This document shows, piece by piece, positions 34,845-43,338 of a DNA stretch of 64,000 nt. How positions within the stretch are numbered: position 1 is the first letter of the stretch; each line of letters begins with the position of its first letter. The notes beneath the pieces are model-generated. The model saw only the letters and a list, made by a program, of their open reading frames with translations, made no database searches and had not been told where the DNA came from. The DNA comes from Acidobacteria bacterium UBA2990. Its GTDB lineage: Bacteria; Acidobacteriota; Vicinamibacteria; Vicinamibacterales; UBA8438. The stretch is from positions 108,240 through 172,239 of the forward strand of contig DEAE01000023.1 of assembly GCA_002347025.1 (NCBI GenBank), given 5' to 3'. Both the position numbers and the translations under genes were made by a program.

Positions 34845-36578
34845 GTGAAGCCGTATTTCGAGAGGATGGTGAGCTTCGGTAAAGGACTGAAGCCTGGCCG
34901 TATCACTAGGCTAGCTTCCAGTGCTGATGCACTAAGAGGCGTAGAGGGAGAGATTGACGAGGCTGGTGGACGGGCTGCTGCGGCTGGACTATCGACTGAA
35001 CAGGTCAACAAGAGGGGTTCGATGACTGTTTACCAGAGGCTTCAATATCTGGTTGATGAAGGCACTTGGCATCCTCTGCATAGCCTCTATAACCCACTCG
35101 CCAATAAGGAAGGAACTACGAATGTAGTGGACGGGCTCGGGAAGATTGAAGGGCGGTGGGCGGTAGTAATTGGGTTCGATAACAAGTTTATGGCTGGGGC
35201 TTGGGTTCCAGGGCAATCTGAAAATATCCTGCGTGCCACAGACTTGGCGTCTCGTCTGAATATTCCGTTGGTATGGCTGGTCAATTGCAGCGGTGCCAAA
35301 TTGCCAGAGCAGGAGAAGTTCTATGCCAACCGCCGTGGTGCGGGCACTCCGTTTTTTCGCCACGCCGAACTTGAGCAGGCCGGTATCCCGGTCTTGGCCG
35401 GTATCTACGGTACTAACCCGGCCGGAGGAGGCTACCAGTCGATCAGCCCAACGATATTGTTGGCCCATCAGGATGCCAATATGGCAGTCGGTGGCGTCGG
35501 TATTGTGTCTGGGATGGCTCCCAAAGGGGGGTTTGATGAAACGATGGTCGAAGCATTGATAGAGCAAACCCGGCAATTTTCGGCTCGTCCACCAGGCGGC
35601 ACGGATACCCACTATGAAGGCACAGGTTTCTTTACTCGCGTGTGCGAGGAAGAGACTGGCGTGCTGGATGGCTTGAAAGAATACATGCGAGCTGTTCCAG
35701 CCTATGGTGCTGAGTTTTTTCGGGCGGCGAAGCCGAAGCCGCCTGCCTTTCCGGCTGATGATCTCTATCACCTTCTCCCAGTCAATCAACGTGAGGTATA
35801 TGACTTTGATGAGGTACTTGCTCGATTAGTCGATGGAAGTGAGCGTCTAGAATTCCGCCCTGACTATGGGCCTGAGGTGTTCACGGGAATCTGCAAGATT
35901 GATGGACGTTTGGTGGGTTGCATCGGTAACCGACAAGGCTACTTAGGTAAGGGCTATCCAGAGTATGCGGACTATCCCGGGATTGGGGGCAAACTCTATC
36001 GGCAGGGTCTGGTGAAGATGAATGAGTTCGTGACTCTTTGTGGCCGTGACCGATTACCGGTTGTTTGGTTTCAGGATACGTCAGGGATTGATGTTGGAGA
36101 GGTAGCCGAGAAAGCCGAGTTGCTGGGGCTTGGGCAGTCGTTGGTCTACACGATCCAGCAAACCGATGTCCCGATGATGCTCGTTGTATTACGGAAAGGA
36201 ACGGCTGCAGCTCACTACATCATGGGTGGACCTACGGCTAATCGACACAATGCATTTACTTTAGGGACCCCTGCGACTGAGATTGCGGTGATGCATGGGG
36301 AGACTGCGGCAGTGGCAACCTACACGAGGAGGGCGACGAAGGAGCATGATGCAGGGCGACCCCTTGGTCCAGTGATTGATAAAATGAACGAGCTTGTGGA
36401 AGGCTATCGCGATACCTCAAGGCCTCTATATTGTGCTCGTCAAGGCTTTGTGGACGAGGTGGTAAAGTTGAATCACCTTCGCCGTTATTTACAAGCATTT
36501 GCTGGCGCGGCCTACCAGAATCCTACATCTATCTGTCCCCTGCATCACATGCTGTTGCCGCGTGTTATTAAAGGCTGA
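34845..36578 (+). CDS. gcdA: Glutaconyl-CoA decarboxylase carboxyltransferase subunit (GcdA)
   Basis: This 577-residue protein is close to the size of Acidaminococcus GcdA (587) and I can follow it along the length of that protein from memory: an N-terminal PYFERM, then LVNCSGAKLPEQEKFYANRR, AGIYGTNPAGGGYQSISPT, PPAFPADDLYHLLPVN, GIGGKLYRQGLVKMNEFVTL, QDTSGIDVG, LRKGTAAAHYIMGGP and a C-terminal NPTSICPLHHMLLPR. The unique N-terminal region supports GcdA over methylmalonyl-CoA decarboxylase alpha (shorter). It transfers CO2 from glutaconyl-CoA to biotin, giving crotonyl-CoA. GTG at 34845 lies 57 bases after the dehydrogenase stop. It completes the decarboxylase complex. Confidence 0.9.
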   Translation: MKPYFERMVSFGKGLKPGRITRLASSADALRGVEGEIDEAGGRAAAAGLSTEQVNKRGSMTVYQRLQYLVDEGTWHPLHSLYNPLANKEGTTNVVDGLGKIEGRWAVVIGFDNKFMAGAWVPGQSENILRATDLASRLNIPLVWLVNCSGAKLPEQEKFYANRRGAGTPFFRHAELEQAGIPVLAGIYGTNPAGGGYQSISPTILLAHQDANMAVGGVGIVSGMAPKGGFDETMVEALIEQTRQFSARPPGGTDTHYEGTGFFTRVCEEETGVLDGLKEYMRAVPAYGAEFFRAAKPKPPAFPADDLYHLLPVNQREVYDFDEVLARLVDGSERLEFRPDYGPEVFTGICKIDGRLVGCIGNRQGYLGKGYPEYADYPGIGGKLYRQGLVKMNEFVTLCGRDRLPVVWFQDTSGIDVGEVAEKAELLGLGQSLVYTIQQTDVPMMLVVLRKGTAAAHYIMGGPTANRHNAFTLGTPATEIAVMHGETAAVATYTRRATKEHDAGRPLGPVIDKMNELVEGYRDTSRPLYCARQGFVDEVVKLNHLRRYLQAFAGAAYQNPTSICPLHHMLLPRVIKG

Positions 36579-36657
36579 TGCGATAGGTTAAGGAATGTTG
36601 TTTTGTCGGGCGAAAATAGGGTGGATCTAGTCGTTTCATCTACCGAAGAGTGTTTAT

Positions 36658-37494
36658 ATGGTCGTATTGATGTCGGCGCTGATTACGGGTCTGGTGACGT
36701 TGGCTGGAGCGGAAGGGATTGGAGTTGGAGCTAGCGATGATCAGGAAGCTAGGTCTGTGGTCCGGAAAGCGTTGAATCGTGTGGCTTCCAATGAAGAGCA
36801 ACAATTACAGATCAGATATCGCAGTCTGATGAGTAGAGAGGTGAGGAAGTTTAATGGTGACGGTGAGGTCGAGGAGAGTGATCGAGGGGACTTTGAAGTA
36901 TTTCCGCTTGATGGCGTGCCTTATGAACGGCGTATATCGGTCAATGGGCGACCGCTGAGCGACCAAGAGTTGGAGTGGGAGGCTGAGCGGGAGGCTGAAT
37001 TTCTTCAGGCGCTTCAACGGATCCGGGACGGAGAGGTGGACGCCGACGATGACGAAGAGCGGGTGATCTTTAACGAAGAGCTTATTGAGCGGTACGTGTT
37101 TTCTTTGGAGGGCGAAGAAGTATGGCGGGGTCGACCTAGTTACGCCATCTCATTTCGGCCTCGTGATGGAGACCTACCAGTGAGGAGGCGTATCGACCAT
37201 GCTCTAAATAAGGCCAAAGGCAAGTTATGGATTGATGTTGAAACATTTGAACCGGCTCGTGTGCAGTTTCAATTAATTGATCGTGTTCGCCTCTGGTGGG
37301 GAGCCCTTGGGTCAATCGCTGAAGCCCGGGGCTCGCTCGACCGAGCCCCAGTGCTGGGCAATATTTGGGGGCGGATCCAGTATGAGACCTACACAGATGT
37401 AAGAGTGTTATTTCGGCGAACCCGACGTGCTGAGTTGAGGCAGTGGCGCGCCTATGAATCATTTGAACCTAAGGGACCTGGAGGATCCCAGTAA
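36658..37494 (+). CDS. Hypothetical secreted protein
   Basis: This 278-residue protein has a weakly hydrophobic N-terminus (about residues 2-21) that may be a signal peptide, though it lacks positive charges at the front. The mature part is acidic and charged in its first half (VDADDDEERVIFNEEL) and then beta-rich (RYVFSLEGEEVWRGRPSYAI, GKLWIDVETFEPARVQFQL), resembling LolA/LolB-like or outer-membrane lipoprotein-sorting folds. I cannot name the family. It lies 79 bases after gcdA on the same strand, so it may be read from the operon. Confidence 0.6.
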   Translation: MVVLMSALITGLVTLAGAEGIGVGASDDQEARSVVRKALNRVASNEEQQLQIRYRSLMSREVRKFNGDGEVEESDRGDFEVFPLDGVPYERRISVNGRPLSDQELEWEAEREAEFLQALQRIRDGEVDADDDEERVIFNEELIERYVFSLEGEEVWRGRPSYAISFRPRDGDLPVRRRIDHALNKAKGKLWIDVETFEPARVQFQLIDRVRLWWGALGSIAEARGSLDRAPVLGNIWGRIQYETYTDVRVLFRRTRRAELRQWRAYESFEPKGPGGSQ

Positions 37495-37630
37495 AATTCG
37501 GGATTCCTCCCGGCAGTCCTCCAGTCGCTACAGCAAACCTAGCGGGATGCCATTCCGCGGCTCACGTAGCTGAACTCTACTATCCGGAACTTGGTAATTT
37601 GTGGAAGCAAGGTTCCACTGGCAGGTCTCC

Positions 37631-38179
37631 TTAGTTGACTCTGGAGAGGGTTGCCTTTGCCATCCATTTGGTCATGTCAGGCCTAGTTACCGTATATTCG
37701 TAGACGAACTGGTTTGGATTTTCAGGTTCAAGGCTCAGGCGCCACGAACTGACATATTCGTCTCTTCCTGCTTGCAAGCCGCTTCGTGCAACATCGGTCG
37801 TGAAGGATAAGATGCCATCGATTGACGAGTCCAACGTTGCTACTGGCTTATTTTGTAGAACACAGTAATGGGTCGCAAGAAGGGTTCCTTCTTGTTTGTT
37901 GAAGCTGGTGACCATCTCAATGCCGTTACTATTGCTTAGCTCGAGAATAGAGCTGCCGCCTGACCTCACGCTATAGTTCAGAGTGAGTGCTTGTTCAGCG
38001 TTAGAGCCAAGTCTTTCTAGATGTTCCCCTTCCGACACGTGAAGAGTGCCAGCCAGCTCCCCGGCCAGAAGACTACTCATTTGATCAAAAGCCTCATCGC
38101 TTACTTGAGCGTTCACAACACTACTCGATGCGAACAATAGTGCGATGGCGACTACGGGAAAGATCACTTGCTTGTGCAT
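37631..38179 (-). CDS. Hypothetical secreted protein
   Basis: This 182-residue protein has a clear signal peptide (MHKQVIFPVVAIALLFASSS, then VVNAQ). The mature part includes QALTLNYSVRSGGSSILELS and SWRLSLEPENPNQFVYEYTV, resembling DUF1579-like beta-sandwich proteins, but I do not claim that family. The start is well supported by AGGAGG about 7 bases upstream on the minus strand. It is downstream of RNase D with a 340-base gap and so is probably its own unit. Confidence 0.7.
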   Translation of the reverse strand: MHKQVIFPVVAIALLFASSSVVNAQVSDEAFDQMSSLLAGELAGTLHVSEGEHLERLGSNAEQALTLNYSVRSGGSSILELSNSNGIEMVTSFNKQEGTLLATHYCVLQNKPVATLDSSIDGILSFTTDVARSGLQAGRDEYVSSWRLSLEPENPNQFVYEYTVTRPDMTKWMAKATLSRVN

Positions 38180-38519
38180 CGCTGATACCTCCTGTTTCTA
38201 GCATTCATTGAATTGCGTAGAAGCGGGATCCGCATGAACCCCAGCAGCATATAGCAGAGTGGAGTGACGTCCATAGAGGTCTGGCTGATGGGTGTCTTAC
38301 ATTGGGTTCTTGGATATTTTGGTGTTGCTGGGGGCATTCGCCGAGGCTGGGACTTGATCCTCGGCTCTGGCGGTTGAGCAGGGTCGAAGCCGATGGGGAG
38401 TCTGAGAGATAGCTTGAGGCTGTTGGGGTGTCCTGCAATGAGATAGGGTCACGTTTGTGTCGTTAGCCAAAGTTGCCGTGGAGCTGGTCAGAGTCGTTCG
38501 GGCCCTCTGGGTGGGTTGT
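38180..38519. other. Gap of 340 bases
   Basis: It lies between two minus-strand genes. It contains the promoter and AGGAGG of the secreted-protein gene and a 7-bp inverted repeat at about 38340-38365 (GCCGAGG/CCTCGGC, 12-base loop) without a T-run. Small frames do not look coding. Confidence 0.4.
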
Positions 38520-39680
38520 TCAGTGTTTTGGTGGTATAGCAGATGCCAGGCTGCTTGAATCGGAAATGTTGTTCAGTAATGTTTCGGTGATGACCTTGAA
38601 TCGCCAACCTTGAAACACTGTAGGAATATGAGCAGGAGTTTTCATCAAGCTGATTAGCAAGGTCTCAAGTGCCCGCTGGTTCGCGAGCAGTTCTGGAGGC
38701 AAGTTGTTGTCCTGGGCCTTTGTTCGGGTAATCTCTTTCCAACGTTTCAGTTGGTTTGCGTAGGGTCGAAGACTGAGGTGGTTGTCTGAATCAGTTGGTA
38801 GGTTAGCGCGTGCCGAGGTTACACAAGCGGCAAGTGTCTCTCCATAGCGAGTCCTTACTTTTTCAGAAAGCCCAATTATCTTCCGTAGTGAAGAAGTGTC
38901 TGACGTGGAATGCGATGCAAGCTTGAGCAATACTTCGTCGCGCAATAGATGCCGACGGGGGATGTTGCGGGCCATGGCCTCGATCTCGCGCCATTGACAC
39001 AGGGCCCGCAGGACAACACGTTGTGTCGGCTTTAGTGTCCCACGCCCACGAATTCGTAAATAGGCGGCTTCTTGGAGATTGTCGACCGAGCGTGCACGAC
39101 GCCGGTGTTCAAACTCTTCCTTTAACCAGTCTGACCGACCAAGGGTCTCCAGTTCCCGTGAGAGTCGGTTGTGTATGGTTAAGAGGTAAGCTACGTCTAA
39201 TGCGGCATACCGGAGTTGGGATGATGACAGTGGGCGTTTTAGCCAGTCTGAACGGGTTTGGTCTTTGTCTAAGGCTACATGCAGTAGGGTTTCCAGGAGG
39301 GGCCGATATCCTAGGGAGAAGCCGTATCCTGCAAACGCAGCGGCCAGCTGAGTGTCAAAGGCATTAGAGACCGTTACCCCTGTGAGCAGTTCTAAAACCT
39401 CGAGGTCTTCGTCGCAAGCATGCATTAATTTGACGACCGACGAATCCAGCAAGATATCTTTCAAGGGGTTGAAGTCAGATATTGTGAGCGGGTCAATCAA
39501 TGCGATGCCGTGGCTGTCCGCTACCTGAATCAGGGCAGGGCAGGGGCGGTAAGTACGTTCCCTTATAAATTCGGTATCAATGCCAATGATTTCGGTGACC
39601 GACCACCGTGAACAGTGGGCCTTTAATTCAACATTACTTGTTATTACGGACCACTCGTCGGTAAATGGAGAGCCTGACAT
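38520..39680 (-). CDS. rnd: Ribonuclease D
   Basis: This 386-residue protein is a 3'-5' exonuclease that trims tRNA precursors. It shows the DEDDy pattern: D35-T-E37 in IGIDTEF, D92 in MHACDEDLEVL, and Y158 with D162 in RYAALDVAYLL. An HRDC domain follows at about 205-285 (TQRVVLRALCQWREIEA, RHLLRDEVLLKLA), as in E. coli RNase D, with a second helical region after it. ATG at 39680 is preferred to a TTG at 39722. It is downstream of phosphatidylcholine synthase by 210 bases on the same strand but functionally unrelated. Confidence 0.9.
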   Translation of the reverse strand: MSGSPFTDEWSVITSNVELKAHCSRWSVTEIIGIDTEFIRERTYRPCPALIQVADSHGIALIDPLTISDFNPLKDILLDSSVVKLMHACDEDLEVLELLTGVTVSNAFDTQLAAAFAGYGFSLGYRPLLETLLHVALDKDQTRSDWLKRPLSSSQLRYAALDVAYLLTIHNRLSRELETLGRSDWLKEEFEHRRRARSVDNLQEAAYLRIRGRGTLKPTQRVVLRALCQWREIEAMARNIPRRHLLRDEVLLKLASHSTSDTSSLRKIIGLSEKVRTRYGETLAACVTSARANLPTDSDNHLSLRPYANQLKRWKEITRTKAQDNNLPPELLANQRALETLLISLMKTPAHIPTVFQGWRFKVITETLLNNISDSSSLASAIPPKH

Positions 39681-39890
39681 GGCTTCTAGAATATCTTGGG
39701 TGTCTAGCTTGCCTGAACCCAAACGTGCATAGGTGTAGGAACACTAAACTGATCGGTCGGTACCTCAAAGGCTTTCATGACCGACAACTGAATCACCTCA
39801 AGCTGTCCGGGCCAGATGTTCGCTTGAATAGAAACTTCGATGGCTAGCTTGAGGTTGAGTGCATGGAGATTTGCTCATCTAGCTACAGTT

Positions 39891-40685
39891 CTACTGTTTG
39901 TTAGTCATAGGTCTTTGGTGATCAGCAGCCCGGTTGCAAGAGGGGATGGCTTCCGCATTGGAATAAAGCTGGCGATGGTGGGTGATGGACAGTAACAAGT
40001 AATAGATCGGAAAAGACAGCGAAATCCGCGTGACGGGGGTCGTCCATGGCTCCTGTGGGAAGACTGAGCAGGCCATCAGGCTTATGGACCAGAGGGTAGC
40101 AAAAATGAGGGTTAAGGGCCTAAGGAGAGTGGTTCTGGTTGGATACACGTAGTGAATAGGCACAAACACCATAAACGTGAGAAACCCAACAATGGCAAGG
40201 TTGATCCATGGGTTCAGTCCGAGTAAATAGAGATAAATGAGCACGATGTTCCAATATGAAGGAAAACCGACGAACGCATTCTCAGTTTTCGCCTTTGTCT
40301 GGCAGAACCCGTAGCCGCTTGCCATGATTGTTACGATAGCGAACCATTGCCAATTGGTTGGGAATAGTTCGTAGATTCCGAATGCAACGCATGGGAGGAA
40401 CACGAAGGAAAGGAAGTCAACGATGTCGTCTAGGCGACGACCGCTAAATTCTGGAAGGATGTGTTCAACTCCCACCCTCTTGGCGAGAACACCGTCGGTG
40501 CTGTCGACAATGATCGATAGCCACACCCACAGGAAAAACATGCGGGGGTCCTTGTGGTCGGCAGTAGAGTTGATGAGTAGCTCCTGTGTGGCTAGGTACA
40601 TCAAAGGTAGTCCTAGACCCGTGTAAACGTGTACGGACCAGGCTGTAAGCCGGCTGCTGAGAGAGTGCTTAGTGCTAGTGACCAT
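39891..40685 (-). CDS. pcs: Phosphatidylcholine synthase (CDP-alcohol phosphatidyltransferase)
   Basis: This 264-residue membrane protein has about eight hydrophobic segments. The CDP-alcohol phosphatidyltransferase motif is visible as D64-G-V-L-A-K, then a 12-residue spacer, G82-x3-D86-x3-D90 (SGRRLDDIVDF). The 12-residue spacer and preceding DSTDG match bacterial Pcs, which joins CDP-diacylglycerol directly with choline to make phosphatidylcholine; the canonical Arg after Ala is Lys here. Family and Pcs subtype are recalled from known enzymes. It starts 8 bases after the stop of a CHT1-like choline transporter gene, which strongly supports a choline substrate. Confidence 0.82.
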   Translation of the reverse strand: MVTSTKHSLSSRLTAWSVHVYTGLGLPLMYLATQELLINSTADHKDPRMFFLWVWLSIIVDSTDGVLAKRVGVEHILPEFSGRRLDDIVDFLSFVFLPCVAFGIYELFPTNWQWFAIVTIMASGYGFCQTKAKTENAFVGFPSYWNIVLIYLYLLGLNPWINLAIVGFLTFMVFVPIHYVYPTRTTLLRPLTLIFATLWSISLMACSVFPQEPWTTPVTRISLSFPIYYLLLSITHHRQLYSNAEAIPSCNRAADHQRPMTNKQ

Positions 40686-40693
40686 AAGTCTCC

Positions 40694-42196
40694 TTAAGGT
40701 CTTGTAGACGCTGGCTCAATAGGACGTGGCGGTGACCATTTGTAAGAGCAGCGGGAGACTACGTACGTGGTGACAAGACCTGTGACCATTGCAAAAGTAC
40801 GAAATGGAAAATCGACAGATGATTCAGCCATCCAGTCTGGGTAGGGTAAGAAATTGGGTAGTCCCAGTGTTCTCACGCCTCCTCCTAAGCGAAGCAGAAT
40901 GGAAACCATAAAACCTGCCGCTGCACCAGGCTTGTTGGCCTTGGGATCGAAAAGTGCGAGGAACAACTGGGGAAAGAGCACGCAATAGACCACGTCACCG
41001 CATAGGTACCAAAGATCTTTGACGCTAGAGACTGTAAGGGCGAAGGTGGTTGCAAGGGTGCCCAGTCCAAGAATGAATACTCGAATACAGCGACTAATTT
41101 GTCGTGATGAGGCTTGGGGGCGATACAGCGCTCGGTAGCCGTTCCAGGTGATCAGCGAGGCGGCAGAGAGAATTGACGAATCGACTGATGACATTACAGC
41201 AGCAGCGATCGCGCCGAGCGCGAGCCAACTTACCCAGGGCGGCGTCGTGTATTTGATGACATAAGGCAGGGCAAGTGCTCCATTCTCGAAAAGGAGTCGA
41301 GTTTCCTCAGGTCCAGCAAGTTCCCTCCAGTCAAGGTTTGTAGCCGCGAGACCGGCTAGGAGCGGGGGAATCGCAAGGATGACGCACAAGGGAGCCGCCG
41401 CCAGAGATAGCTGTGCTGCGACCTGTTCATTCTTGCTAGCAAGAACTCGTTGAAAATATACGTTCCACGGGATTCCCCCTAGCACCAGCACGATGGTCAG
41501 GTCGGTGTAGGAAATGATTTCTCGCTGGTGGCGAAATGGTGGGAATGCCCCTTCCAAAACACTGGATAAACCTCCAGCCATGGAGACCACAAACGGTAGG
41601 GTAACACCCAACCCGATGACAATTAGGAGTAGCTGGACAGTATCGGTGTAGGCCACTGCTCGGAAACCGCCGCTGCAGGTGTAACAGATGACAATTCCGG
41701 CAGAAAGAATGATGGCGGTGGGGATGTCGACATTTAGTATCGTAGCGGCTGTCGTGCCTAGGGCTACCAGTACAGCCCCACTCCAGATAATTTCCGCCAA
41801 CACAGCTGTAACCATCAAACCAGCGGCAAGATGTCTCCCGTAGCGCTGTTCCAAGGGGTCTAGAAGGGTGACGTAGTTTCGCCGTCGCATTGGGCGGGCG
41901 AAGAGGAGTCCGCCGAGAGTTAAGGAGAAGGCAAACCCGAGCCCGGGTTGGATGCCCCAAAGGGCTCCAGAGGTGAAGGTAGATTCCGCCGTCCCGTTGA
42001 TGTAGCCACCTCCCACCCAAGTAGCGGTCATGGTTAGAAGGGCGACCCATAAGGGGAGGCTCCGACTGGCCAGGATTAGTTCCCTGGCATCTATGTCGGC
42101 TATCGATGAGTTGCGTCGACTGGCCCACAATCCGACACTTAGGACTAGGCCAAACATGCCGACTAGGACGGTCATTCCCTCTGAGTTCAAGCCCAC
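40694..42196 (-). CDS. Sodium:choline symporter resembling animal CHT1 (SLC5A7)
   Basis: This 500-residue protein of the sodium:solute symporter family has about 13 membrane spans. Its motifs match human high-affinity choline transporter CHT1 segment by segment: TMTATWVGGGYINGTAE, YVTLLDPLEQRYG, YTDTVQLLLI, LGGIPWNVYFQRVL, AAVMSSVDSSILSAAS, LWYLCGDVVYCVLFPQL and FRTFAMVT. Even the N-terminus (MGLNSEG) aligns with MAFHVEG. It should couple Na+ entry to choline uptake. GTG at 42196 fits the aligned N-terminus; TTG at 42190 has better spacing from the AAGGA. The pcs gene follows 8 bases later. Confidence 0.88.
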   Translation of the reverse strand: MGLNSEGMTVLVGMFGLVLSVGLWASRRNSSIADIDARELILASRSLPLWVALLTMTATWVGGGYINGTAESTFTSGALWGIQPGLGFAFSLTLGGLLFARPMRRRNYVTLLDPLEQRYGRHLAAGLMVTAVLAEIIWSGAVLVALGTTAATILNVDIPTAIILSAGIVICYTCSGGFRAVAYTDTVQLLLIVIGLGVTLPFVVSMAGGLSSVLEGAFPPFRHQREIISYTDLTIVLVLGGIPWNVYFQRVLASKNEQVAAQLSLAAAPLCVILAIPPLLAGLAATNLDWRELAGPEETRLLFENGALALPYVIKYTTPPWVSWLALGAIAAAVMSSVDSSILSAASLITWNGYRALYRPQASSRQISRCIRVFILGLGTLATTFALTVSSVKDLWYLCGDVVYCVLFPQLFLALFDPKANKPGAAAGFMVSILLRLGGGVRTLGLPNFLPYPDWMAESSVDFPFRTFAMVTGLVTTYVVSRCSYKWSPPRPIEPASTRP

Positions 42197-42321
42197 TCCT
42201 TACTTTACCCGTTTAACTTATCTGGTAATCCGGTATACCTACAAACTTTGGACAGGCTCATGACGCTGCAGGCCTTGGGGGGCTCAGGGCTCGAAATACA
42301 GTTGAGGCTACCGTTTCTGAT

Positions 42322-43209
42322 TCAGGGTGAGACGGTCATGACTGCTAGAACTGAGAAGCCTTCGTTGAGACGTCGGGTCGTTTGGAGCCTGGCCATCTCA
42401 AGGCTTGTAGCCACGATTGGGTAGCCACAGGGAATGCCTGTGGCCAGACACGCGCGGAGTACCTGCTGGACGAGCACCTCAACCTGTGGGTCGTTAGCAT
42501 TGTCTGTTCCAATGGAGCTAGCGAGATCGGTTGGTCCTAGGAATATCACACCGATTCCAGGTACAGCCAAAATCTCATCGAGCTGCTCGACTGCGCGAAG
42601 TGATTCGATTTGCAGCAACGCAACCAGCTGTCCGGAAGGGTTGAGTGGCCAGACATCAGCAGTCCGGCGGTAGTCATCATCAGTGATACTCCAGTAGGTG
42701 GGAGCGGATCCAACGGTGGTGTGGCGTAGCCCTTCGGGTTGGGTCTGGTTTGCAGTTTGGAAACGCATTGAACCGATGGCTGTGCGGGCTTGGTCGGCCG
42801 TTTCGATATTGGGGAACATGATGCCGGTTACACCGGCGTCAAGTAGTTGGGCGACTAGTCCTTGCGGTGTGTTTCTCCCCAAGTCGGGAATCCGTACGAT
42901 AGGGGTGAAGCTCGGAGGTTCATTGCTAGCCCGCAGCCGACTCATGGTGCGGCGGATGGCCTCGATATCGAAGTTGGTATATTGGGTGTCAATAACCAGA
43001 AAATCTAGATCGGACATCGGGAAGCGGGTGAAGGTGCCGATGACTGCTTGTTGGCTCTTTAGGTGCTCGATGATTCTGTTGAAACTGATGACTTCTTGGG
43101 TGCTACCAAAGACGCTGACCCCAAGGTAGCCGAGCGAGAGAGTGACGACGGACAAGAGAAAGCACCTAGCGATATTTCCGGAGCGAACCGGCCGGCACTG
43201 GGGTGTCAT
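42322..43209 (-). CDS. Exported HpcH/HpaI-like aldolase-fold protein lacking the catalytic His
   Basis: This 295-residue protein has an N-terminal hydrophobic segment (about residues 16-35) suggesting export. The body is an HpcH/HpaI class II aldolase (TIM barrel): metal ligands E202 in LLQIES and D228 in FLGPTDLASS are kept, as is R106 in VRIPDL. In HpaI the general base is His in D-x-E-H; here the segment reads IDTQYTNFD, with Y77 at the His position and Q for the Glu. It may therefore be non-aldolase or use a different mechanism. It precedes the choline transporter gene by 125 bases on the same strand. Confidence 0.78.
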   Translation of the reverse strand: MTPQCRPVRSGNIARCFLLSVVTLSLGYLGVSVFGSTQEVISFNRIIEHLKSQQAVIGTFTRFPMSDLDFLVIDTQYTNFDIEAIRRTMSRLRASNEPPSFTPIVRIPDLGRNTPQGLVAQLLDAGVTGIMFPNIETADQARTAIGSMRFQTANQTQPEGLRHTTVGSAPTYWSITDDDYRRTADVWPLNPSGQLVALLQIESLRAVEQLDEILAVPGIGVIFLGPTDLASSIGTDNANDPQVEVLVQQVLRACLATGIPCGYPIVATSLEMARLQTTRRLNEGFSVLAVMTVSP

Positions 43210-43338
43210 TGGCGTATTCCGGAGGCAGAAAACCCTAGATCCTTAACTCCAAACAAGAGGCAGGCTGGAGGCCTAGTCCAATTACCTTACTCCGTCGCAC
43301 GGTGGATTGGTGGCTTTTGTTATCACCAGTGGTTCTGT

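Noticed and set aside
37478..37524. Nested inverted repeats (CTGGAGGA/TCCTCCAG) around the stop codon of the gene ending at 37494
   Set aside because: Alternative pairings compete, the stop codon is in the loop and there is no T-run, so a terminator call is not justified.
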